A DNA stretch of 16,820 bases from Verrucomicrobiota bacterium (GTDB lineage: Bacteria > Verrucomicrobiota > Verrucomicrobiia > Verrucomicrobiales > Akkermansiaceae): assembly GCA_026397695.1 (NCBI GenBank), contig JAPLUJ010000345.1, positions 1-16,820 of the forward strand, in the 5' to 3' direction. Shown here in pieces: positions 6,344 through 15,094 of the stretch. The notes under the pieces were generated by a model, which saw only the letters and a program-made list of their open reading frames with translations, had not been told where the DNA came from and did not search any database. The translations under genes were made by a program, and so were the position numbers. The first letter of the stretch is position 1, and each line of letters begins with the position of its first letter.

Positions 6344-6939
6344 GGTTTTGGCGGGGCAATCGCGTCGAGCGCGAGGTTCAGTTTCAGGACATTCACACCA
6401 TCCGCTCCTAACAGGCCGAAGTCCGCCCGGTCGGCGTTGGCTGCGATGAGGTCCCGGATTTTTTCCGGCGGCAGGGCGCGACATTTTGCGACGCGGGCAA
6501 CTTGCAGCGCGGCATTGGCCGGGGTGATGTGCGGGTCGAGGCCGCTGCCCGAGGCGGTGACGGCGTTGGCGGGCACCGGTTGCGTTTCAGTTAGACCGTT
6601 GGTCGCTCGGTAGTCGGCGATCCGTTGTTTGATGAGGTCGGCCAATTTTTGCGAGGTGGGTCCGAAGTTGCTGCCGCCGGAGGCGGTGGGGTCGTAACCG
6701 TTAGGGCCGGCGGCGGATGGCCGGGGATGGAAATATTTTTCGCCGCTGAAATTCTGGCCGAGCAACGACGAGCCGATGATGATGCCATCCTTGTTCACCA
6801 GCAGGCTGCCGTTTGCCTTGTTAGGAAACGCCAGTTTGGCAATGCCGGTGACAACGAGCGGATAGATCCCGCAGAGAACCACGGCAAGGACGATGGTTGA
6901 TACGATGGCGGGGCGGATTTCGGAGAGGATGTTTTTCAT
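6340..6939 (-). CDS. kdpC: Potassium-transporting ATPase subunit C
   Basis: A 199-residue, apparently intact KdpC. It has a single N-terminal membrane helix (about residues 8-30), then FSGEKYFHPRPSAAG, YDPTASGGSNFGPTS, VTASGSGLDPHITPANA, and a C-terminal VNVLKLNLALD. KdpC anchors in the inner membrane with its soluble part outside, and stabilises the KdpA-KdpB complex and raises its ATP affinity. The start at 6939 is one base after the kdpB stop, and the end overlaps the start of the kdpC-like gene, so all three are one operon. Length and motifs are normal for the family. Its usual partner KdpB is broken here, so KdpC may be idle. Confidence 0.96.
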   Translation of the reverse strand: MKNILSEIRPAIVSTIVLAVVLCGIYPLVVTGIAKLAFPNKANGSLLVNKDGIIIGSSLLGQNFSGEKYFHPRPSAAGPNGYDPTASGGSNFGPTSQKLADLIKQRIADYRATNGLTETQPVPANAVTASGSGLDPHITPANAALQVARVAKCRALPPEKIRDLIAANADRADFGLLGADGVNVLKLNLALDAIAPPKP

Positions 6940-6940
6940 A

Positions 6941-8917
<1,977 letters not shown>

Positions 8918-8939
8918 GGTTGGAAAAAGGGTGAGTATG

Positions 8940-10727
8940 TTAGAAGAGGTGGCCCCCGAGCGTCAGGAAATGTTCGACGATGGGACCGAGGGCGAGTGCG
9001 GGTAGGAAATTCAGCGCGCCGATGAGCAGCACGGTGCCTAACAGCAGGATGGTGAAGGTGGCCCCGGATACCGGGAAGGTGCCCGCGCTGGGGGGGGCGA
9101 TGCTCTTTTTCACCAGGGATCCGGCCAGCGCCATGATCGGGATGATCATCAGGAAACGTCCGATGAGCATGGCGCAGCCAAGCGTGACGTTGTAATGAGG
9201 ATCGCCGTCCGCCGGGGAGGCTGTTAGGCCGGCAAAGGCGCTGCCATTGTTGCCGGTGGCGGAGCTGTAGGCATAGAGGATTTCGCTGAATCCGTGCGGG
9301 CCTGCATTGTTGAGGCCGGCTTGTCCCCACGGGCTCACTGCGGCCCAGGCGGTGAAGCCGAGGATGCTGGCGGTGAGCACCAGCAGGGCGAGCATCGCCA
9401 TTTTCACATCGTAGGCCTGGATTTTCTTGCCGAGATATTCCGGGGTGCGGCCGACCATCAGGCCGGCGATAAACACCGCCAGCACCACAAACACCAACAT
9501 CCCGTAAAGCCCGGCGCCGACCCCGCCGATGACGACTTCGCCCAGCTCCATCATGAACATCGGCACCAGCCCGCCGATGGCGGTGAAGGAATCGTGCATG
9601 GCATTGACCGCGCCGCAGGAGGCGGCGGTGGTGACGGTGGCGAAGAGGGACGAATTGAAGATGCCGAATCTGACTTCCTTGCCTTCCATGTTGCCATCCC
9701 CAGTGACGACACCCATCGCCTGGTGGATCGGATTGCCGTGCGATTCCGCCCACCAGCAGGCAACCACTCCGGTGACAAACAACACCATCATCGCCGTCCA
9801 CACCGACCAGCCGTGCGCCTGGTTTTTGGTCATCCTGCCGAGGTAATAGGTCAACCCGCTGCCGATGGCGAAGATCGCGAGCATCTGGAAGAAATTTGAT
9901 AGAGGATTCGGGTTTTCAAACGGGTGGGCGGCATTCGCGTTGGTGAAGCCGCCGCCATTGGTGCCTAGCATTTTGATGGCGATCTGTGAGGCCATTGGGC
10001 CCTGCACGATGGTTTGGTCGGTGATGGTTTGTGCTTCGGTGCTCGGTTTGCCGGCGGCATCGGGGGTTCCTACGGGGATCGTGATCGGCTCGACGAGCTT
10101 GGCCGTGTCGTAGGACTTGAAGTTCTGGATCATGCCCTGGGAAACCAGGAACACCGCGAAGGCCAGGCAAATCGGCAATAACAGATAGTAGGTGCAGCGG
10201 ACCAGATCGACCCAGAAATTCCCCAGCGTGGCGGCCGAATGCCTGGAGATGCCGCGGACCAGCGCGGCGGCGATCGAGATGCCCACAGCGGCCGAGGTGA
10301 AGTTATGGATGGTCAGGGCCACCATCTGCGAGAAATAGGACATGGTGCTCTCGCCGCCATAACTTTGCCAGTTGGTATTGGTGGTGAAACTGGCCGCGGT
10401 GTTGAAGGCGAGCGCCGGGCTCAGCGCGGGCAAGCCCTGCGGGTTGAGCGGCAGCAGGTGTTGCAGGCGCAGGATCGCATAGGTGAACAGCATGCCCACC
10501 GCGCTGAACAGCAGCATCGCGAAGGTATATCCTTTCCAGCCGTGTTCTTTGGACGGCTCCACGCCCATCAGGCGATACGATAATTTCTCGACCGGCCGGA
10601 CCACCGGGTCGAGCCAGGTTTTTCCCTCCGCATCGAGCACCTTGGTCAGGTAGATGCCGAGCGGTTTGGTGATCAGGGCGAGGACGCCGATGAACAGCGC
10701 GAGTTGCAGCCAGTCGTTCGAGTGCAT
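8940..10727 (-). CDS. kdpA: Potassium-transporting ATPase subunit A (K+ channel-like subunit)
   Basis: A 595-residue, uninterrupted KdpA. It holds the four selectivity-filter-like loops: TTNTNWQSYGGE (about residue 115), MLGTNGGGF (about 255), CGAVN (about 375) and TGNNGSAF (about 490), plus PFENPNPL. KdpA binds and conducts K+ across the inner membrane, driven by KdpB. Relative to the E. coli protein it has an extended periplasmic-type segment after SQGMIQNFKSYDT, common in the longer KdpA lineage. It starts 12 bases after kdpF and ends TAA-CA 22 bases before kdpB. With kdpF and kdpC it is one of the few intact members of the locus. Confidence 0.97.
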   Translation of the reverse strand: MHSNDWLQLALFIGVLALITKPLGIYLTKVLDAEGKTWLDPVVRPVEKLSYRLMGVEPSKEHGWKGYTFAMLLFSAVGMLFTYAILRLQHLLPLNPQGLPALSPALAFNTAASFTTNTNWQSYGGESTMSYFSQMVALTIHNFTSAAVGISIAAALVRGISRHSAATLGNFWVDLVRCTYYLLLPICLAFAVFLVSQGMIQNFKSYDTAKLVEPITIPVGTPDAAGKPSTEAQTITDQTIVQGPMASQIAIKMLGTNGGGFTNANAAHPFENPNPLSNFFQMLAIFAIGSGLTYYLGRMTKNQAHGWSVWTAMMVLFVTGVVACWWAESHGNPIHQAMGVVTGDGNMEGKEVRFGIFNSSLFATVTTAASCGAVNAMHDSFTAIGGLVPMFMMELGEVVIGGVGAGLYGMLVFVVLAVFIAGLMVGRTPEYLGKKIQAYDVKMAMLALLVLTASILGFTAWAAVSPWGQAGLNNAGPHGFSEILYAYSSATGNNGSAFAGLTASPADGDPHYNVTLGCAMLIGRFLMIIPIMALAGSLVKKSIAPPSAGTFPVSGATFTILLLGTVLLIGALNFLPALALGPIVEHFLTLGGHLF

Positions 10728-10739
10728 GGGTTTGATGAA

Positions 10740-10823
10740 TCAGAATTTTTCAGGATGGAGCATGGCCACCAGGAGGTAGCCGATGAGCAGGAGGGCGATG
10801 ATGCCGATGATGATGGATTCCAT
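10740..10823 (-). CDS. kdpF: KdpF-like small subunit of the K+-transporting ATPase
   Basis: A 27-residue, single-helix membrane peptide read by hand: it starts MESIIIGIIALLLIGYLLV and ends MLHPEKF-stop. Size, position just before kdpA and the GYLxxAxxxPExF ending identify it as KdpF, a lipid-like stabiliser of the KdpABC complex. It is too short for most gene callers. Twelve bases separate it from kdpA. Confidence 0.93.
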   Translation of the reverse strand: MESIIIGIIALLLIGYLLVAMLHPEKF

Positions 10824-10836
10824 GGGGATTGTGATG

Positions 10837-10920
10837 TTAGAGCGAGCCGCAGAAGCGGGCGTAAAGCGCGCCGAGGGCAAAGAAGGCGATGGTTACGGCA
10901 ATGAACAGGAGGTCGGTCAT
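10837..10920 (-). CDS. 27-residue single-helix small ORF preceding kdpF
   Basis: A hand-read ORF starting MTDLLFIAVTIAFFALGALY and ending ARFCGSL-stop. It consists of one hydrophobic helix followed by a short positively charged tail, which predicts an inner-membrane peptide with its C-terminus inside. It is the first gene after the candidate kdp promoter, 13 bases before kdpF and the same length as KdpF. From memory, similar small ORFs occur before kdpF in other phyla without a named function, but I could not check this. Start ATG and TAA-CA stop are clear; no strong ribosome binding site is visible. Confidence 0.7.
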   Translation of the reverse strand: MTDLLFIAVTIAFFALGALYARFCGSL

Positions 10921-10967
10921 GGGAGTGGCGGCTGATGCGTCCATGATGCCACACCCCGGCCGCGCAC

Positions 10968-10996
10968 CTAGTAAAAGGGCGGCATGAAAGCGTTAA
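10968..10996 (-). promoter_or_regulatory. Candidate kdp promoter
   Basis: On the minus strand TTAACG (10996-10991) and TACTAG (10973-10968) are separated by 17 bases, a plausible -35/-10 pair. The predicted start near 10961 would leave a leader of about 40 bases before the first small ORF. The -35 element overlaps the T-rich KdpE-like box, as expected of an activator-dependent promoter. The -10 match is only moderate. Confidence 0.45.
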
Positions 10997-11012
10997 AAAA
11001 ACGTAAAAACGC
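10990..11012 (-). promoter_or_regulatory. T-rich KdpE-like operator
   Basis: The minus strand has GCGTTTTTACGT followed by TTTTTTAACGC, flanked by GCGTT/AACGC inverted ends, in otherwise GC-rich DNA. The E. coli KdpE site upstream of kdpFABC is likewise a T-rich TTTTTAnnnTTTTTTTA element next to the -35 region. Position and sequence suggest that KdpE acts here. Resemblance is judged from memory of the E. coli site. Confidence 0.6.
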
Positions 11013-11145
11013 AGTCGGCGCGAAGAAATAGCCGCGCCGAGCACAAGGCCGCACCGACATAGCCCGAGTTTCTCATCAAGAGGCTGTAGGCCTTGCTGTT
11101 GCAGGGATTGGTTTCAAAAGGCACTACAAAGTCGTTGTCGTTTTT

Positions 11146-11167
11146 GGTTTCATTTCGGTTTCATTTC
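11146..11167. repeat. Two tandem copies of an 11-bp unit
   Basis: GGTTTCATTTC occurs at 11146-11156 and again at 11157-11167, immediately downstream of the kdpA2 remnant. It marks the junction region between the two kdp sets. No function is evident. Confidence 0.8.
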
Positions 11168-11246
11168 ATGACGAATTTTCTAGCGGGGCAGGCACGCTTC
11201 CAATCGATCCCGAGGCGTTGGTAGACCAGCGCCTGCTCGGCATCCG
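11161..11246 (-). other. Short protein-like tail fused out of frame to kdpA2
   Basis: Just where KdpA2 similarity stops, another minus-strand frame reads [19 protein letters not shown] and then CPARKFVMK before TGA at 11163-11161. The composition looks like a genuine protein C-terminus. I do not recognise it. It may be the 3' end of an unrelated gene joined to kdpA2 by a deletion. Confidence 0.3.
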
Positions 11247-12041
11247 GCCGAAGGTCCAGACGCAGGCCATCGGAATGAGCGGGATGGCGACGAGCGAAAT
11301 GAAGTTGCAGACGATGCCGGGGTTTTCGAACGGGTGGGTGCTGTTCGGGCCGAAGAATCCGCCGCCGTTGGTGCCAAGCTGTTTGATTGCCACAAACGCG
11401 GCGACCGGGCCGCAGGCGATGGTTTGGGTGGCACCTTCCAACGTGGTGGCGATAAGCTAGCCGTCAAAGGTCATCGGCACGCCGGCGCAGGTGTAGATCA
11501 CCGCCCAGATCGTGGCAAGGGGCAGGAGGAACAGCACCAGGATGCGGGCGACATCCCGCTGGAAGTTTCCGCAATCGCGGCTACCTGATAGACCGCGTGC
11601 AAGTGCGGCGAATACCGCGATGCCGCTGGCGGCGGAGGTGAATTGCAACCACATCAGAGTGAGCTGGGAAAGATAGCTGTAGGTTGCCTCACCGGAGTAA
11701 TGCTGAAGGTTGGTGTTGGTGACGAAGGACACGACGGTGTTGAAAACCAATGAGGTTTTCACCGGTCCCATGCCGTCGGGGTTGAGCGGGAGATGATGCT
11801 GGAATGTTAGAATCAGCCAGGTGAACGCGAACATCACGCCGTTGAAGGCAAGTAGGGCAAGAAAGTATTTTTTCCAGTTGCTTGGCTTGGCGCTGCCTTT
11901 GCCGAGCAATAGTTGGAACAGGCCGTCAATGCGCGGATGATCTGATGACGGTTGCAGTGTCCAGAAAAGCCAGCGGCCGAGCGGCCAGGAAATGGCGGCA
12001 ACCAACGCGATGAAAGCGAATGAGAGTGAGAGCGTGTTCAT
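11241..12041 (-). pseudogene. kdpA: Second KdpA, 5' half with amber stop (kdpA2 remnant)
   Basis: The ATG at 12041 opens a KdpA N-terminus (MNTLSLSFAFIALVAAISWP) with FVTNTNLQHYSGE, the first selectivity-filter loop. A TAG at 11459-11457 interrupts the frame, after which the same frame continues with [32 protein letters not shown], the second loop. Similarity ends at WTFGRM near 11241, so the third and fourth loops and about half of the protein are missing. It starts 13 bases after the kdpB2 stop. The LQHYSGE and [13 protein letters not shown] forms differ from the WQSYGGE and FTNANAAHPFENP of the intact kdpA, so it is a different KdpA type. The amber codon could have arisen from CAG by one substitution. 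Confidence 0.9.
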
Positions 12042-12054
12042 AAAGATATGTATG

Positions 12055-13452
12055 TTAGATCAGATGCAGTGCGGCGAGCGTGAGGTCGATCCACTTGATT
12101 CCCGGGAATGGCAGAATGATACCGCCTAAGCCATAGATGAGGAGGTTCCGACGGAGCATGGCTGCGGCGTTCATCGGGCGATAGGCCACGCCCTTGAGTG
12201 CCAACGGGATGAGCGCTACGATGATGAGCGCGTTGAAGATAACCGCGCTGAGAATCGCCGACTGCGGCGAATGCAGGTGCATGATGTCGAGCTTGGCGAG
12301 TGGGCCTTTGCCCGTGGCCACTCCGATCCCTGCGAAGATCGCGGGCAGAATGGATTTCGCGACATCATTCGCAAGTGAGAATGTGGTTAGAGAACCGCGG
12401 GTCATGAGGAGCTGTTTGCCGATTTCAATGATATCGATGAGCTTGGTGGGATCAGAATCGAGATCGACCATGTTGCCTGCCTCGCGGGCGGCCTGGGTGC
12501 CGGTGTTCATCGCAACGCCGACGTCAGCCTGAGCCAGCGCGGGAGCGTCGTTGGTGCCGTCACCGGTCATGGCGACGAGGTGGCCGGCTGCTTGTTCCGC
12601 CTTGATGCGGCGCATCTTGTCCTCGGGTGTGGCCTCGGCCATGAAGTCGTCCACGCCGGCCTCGGCGGCGATGGCGGCGGCGGTGCGTGGATTGTCGCCG
12701 GTGATCATCACGGTGCGGATGCCCATTTCGCGGAGTTTCAAAAAGCGCTCGCGGATGCCGCCTTTGACGATGTCCTTGAGAAAGATGCTGCCCATCACGC
12801 GGGTTCCGTCCACGACCACCAGTGGCGTCCCACCTTGGCTGGAAATATGGTCCACATCGCGGCTGACTTCGGGTGGCATTTTTCCCCCAAGAGATTCGAC
12901 ATATCGTTTCACGGCCTCCGCCGCACCCTTGCGGATGGCGCGATTTGCGCCTTGAGAAATGAGGTCCACGCCACTCATTCGGGTCTCGGCAGTGAATGGC
13001 ACGAAGGTGGCATGCGGTTCTGTTAGATATCTTCCACGGATGTCGAAGAGTTGCTTTGCAAGCACAACTACCGACCGGCCTTCCGGCGTTTCATCTGCGA
13101 GAGACGCAAGTTGTGCCGCTTCGGCGAGATCCCGGTTAGTCACTCCGGGAGCGGCTATGAATTCGCTGGCCTGCCGGTTTCCAAGCGTGATCGTGCCGGT
13201 TTTGTCGAGCAGGAGAACATCCACGTCGCCCGCCGCCTCGACGGCCCGGCCGGATGTGGCGAGCACGTTCTGGCGGGTGAGGCGGTCGATGCCCGAAATA
13301 CCGATGGCGCTGACCAAGCCACCGATGGTAGTGGGTATCAAACACACCAACAGAGCGACGAGGCTGCTGAAACCGGGTGTCTGCCCGCCGAGCCCTTGGG
13401 AGATGAGAAACTTCGTGAATGCGGGCAGAGTGAAGGTGACGAGGATGAAGAT
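12055..13452 (-). pseudogene. kdpB: Second KdpB, 5'-truncated (kdpB2 remnant)
   Basis: KdpB similarity begins abruptly at [16 protein letters not shown] (13452) and runs without a break to the TAA at 12055. It contains [46 protein letters not shown] and the last membrane helices. The first 240 or so residues, with helices M1-M2 and the TGES actuator loop, are missing; upstream DNA shows no KdpB similarity and no start of its own is convincing. The conserved DVAK of helix M5 is followed by SILPAI where other KdpBs have YFAIxPA, a 6-base in-frame loss. The open remainder (about 466 codons) could still be translated, but a protein without the actuator domain cannot complete the P-type cycle. Confidence 0.9.
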
Positions 13453-13615
13453 GTCACCAGCATGCCGCGCCCCAGCGGCAGTGCGTGCTAAATGTCGTGC
13501 GAATGGCGTTAAGATTGCGCTAAGCCCTGAGGCTGATTCCAGTGCATGAAAAGTCGGTAGGTAATGTTTTGAACGACATTCTTGGCGGATTTTGGCACAT
13601 ACTTAAATTGAAAGA
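13453..13615. other. Junction DNA without a supportable gene
   Basis: This short stretch separates the broken 5' end of kdpB2 from the comM fragment. It has lower GC (AATGTTTTGAACGAC, ACTTAAATTGAAAG) and no start codon or ribosome site that would serve kdpB2. I see no promoter or repeat that I would defend. Confidence 0.4.
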
Positions 13616-13807
13616 CCGTCTGAGGATGGCGACGTGACGATCTCGCGGGCGGTCGGCTCGCTGACCTTTCCCTCGCGATTTATGTTAGTCGCAGCGATGA
13701 ACCCGTGCCTGTGTGGGTTTTACGGCGACGCGAAACGCCAGTGCCGCTGCTCGCCACGGCAGATCGAAACCTATCGGCAACGCATCTCCGGTCCATTGTT
13801 AGACCGG
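13616..13807 (+). pseudogene. comM: Internal fragment of ComM/YifB Mg-chelatase-like AAA+ ATPase
   Basis: The plus frame from 13616 reads [20 protein letters not shown], then [38 protein letters not shown], a stretch found in the middle of ComM/YifB proteins, including the CxCGxYGDxxxxCxC cysteine cluster. ComM is a hexameric helicase that promotes branch migration during transformation. Only about 64 of roughly 500 residues are present; similarity stops right after LLDR, where the intact protein continues IDIHVEVP. Neither the Walker A motif nor any start is present. It is a piece left by deletion or carried in by recombination. Confidence 0.85.
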
Positions 13808-13984
13808 AAGGTTCGGGCATTCACATTCTGGAATATGGGGAAAACAAGCCCCAAATTTACTTGAATTGCGGCAGCGACAAGGCCGAACAACGACGAGGAT
13901 CCCCGCCTGACCCACTGGGAGGGGCTTCGTTTTCAACCCGCGGCTCCGACGAACGGTGGGCTTCGAGCCCATTGATCCCGCCTG

Positions 13985-14640
13985 CCGGCGGTATACTCCG
14001 GTGACTTCCTGACGCGCTCGACCCTGACGGGGGACTGGGGAGGAGTGCGCAATGAGTTGGCAAAAAAAGGCATCACCCTCGACCTCAGTCTGACACAAAC
14101 CGAAATGGGGGTGGTTCATGGGGGCCGGGACTCAAGGTGGAATGATGGTGGCCGCGCCGACTTTCTGTTCAGTTTGGACACCGGCAAGGCGGGACTGTGG
14201 TCCGGCGGCTTATTGACGGTTGAAGGTGAATACAACTATGGCCATGGGGCCAATCTGAAGACCGGCTCCCTGATGCCGGTCAACTCCAACGAACTCTTTC
14301 CCGTGCCGGGCCACTCCGGGAATTTTGCCTTGCCAGCCATCACTTACACCCAATTCTTTTCAAGATACTTCGGGGTGGTCCTTGGCAAGATCGATGTCAT
14401 GGCGTCGGATCAAAACGAGTTTGCCCACGGTGCGTACGGCAAAGGCGACACTAATTTCATGAACCTTGGCCTGAATGTAAACCCGGTGACCCTTTTCACC
14501 ACGCCTTATACGCCGCTGGCCGCAGTTGCGATTATACTGCCGACCGGAGATCCCAAGGAAGCCGCGTTGGAATTTGGAGCACTCTCCTCTAATGGCCAGG
14601 CCAACACGTCGGGTTTCGACGAACTGACGGCTGCTTTCGG
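13985..14640 (+). pseudogene. Truncated OprB-type carbohydrate-selective porin
   Basis: The plus frame reads PAVYSGDFLTRSTLTGDWGG, VRNELAKKGITLDLSLTQTE, VVHGG and later YTQFFSRYFGVVLGKIDVM and NPVTLFTTPYTPLAAVAIILP. This is the N-terminal half of an OprB-family porin, which lets sugars diffuse through the outer membrane. A TGA lies in frame at about 13973, and no signal peptide precedes the mature part, so the 5' end is missing. On the 3' side it breaks off near 14640, at NTSGFDELTAAF, where the DNA switches to the antisense of another barrel gene. The frame happens to continue to 14671. Both ends are lost, so it is not functional. Confidence 0.85.
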
Positions 14641-15059
14641 CGAGCAGGTTCCAGCGTGGATTATAGCTTAGGAATGCGGACCAAGCGTCGTTGATCTTGA
14701 ACGTAACTGGGAATTTCAATTCGAGAGCGCTGACGTCGTTGGCCTCCTCATCCAGCGGAGTGAAGTTGTATTCCACGTTGATGCCGAGCGTGCTGACGGC
14801 ATTGAAGTCCCAGCGCAGGGCGGCGATCGGGCGCAGGACGAAAGCGTTGTCGCTGAGCAGAGAATCGGTGGCGGTTTCCAGCACGGCGTTGACGGCCAAG
14901 CCATAGCGCAGTGTGGGAGTGAGCCGGCCGACGACCCCGGTGCGGATTTCGAGATCGCCGAGGCCGGATGCGTCGTCAGTGGTGGTTGGGAGAGCAGGCG
15001 GAGAGTGCGGCAAGGCTGAATACGATGGCGATGGTGCGGATGTGGGTCACGGATTTCAT
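14640..15059 (-). pseudogene. Truncated outer-membrane beta-barrel protein with signal-peptide frameshift
   Basis: The ATG at 15059 starts a signal peptide, MKSVTHIRTIAIVFSLAAL, but the frame ends after SACSPNHH. A shifted frame carries on as TTTDDASGLGDLEIRT, ETATDSLLSDNAFVLRPIAAL, RWDFNAVSTLGINVEYNF and FKINDAWSAFLSYNPRWNLL. The alternating polar/aromatic strands and GLGDLE motif fit a family of small outer-membrane transporters of about 250-280 residues, of which about 115 remain. The 3' end joins the 3' break of the OprB fragment at about 14640. It begins 35 bases after the hydrolase gene in the same direction and was probably its operon partner. Confidence 0.75.
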
Positions 15060-15094
15060 GGTGTTGGGATGAGACGGATTCGGGTTGTATGATG

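Noticed and set aside
13561..13615. Sigma-54 promoter around TTGGCAC
   Set aside because: The -24 half is suggestive but no GC at -12 follows at the required spacing.
14360..15013. A 217-residue minus-strand protein spanning the barrel fragment and OprB antisense
   Set aside because: Only the part right of about 14640 has barrel-like sequence; the rest is antisense to OprB, so it is a chance open frame over a gene junction.
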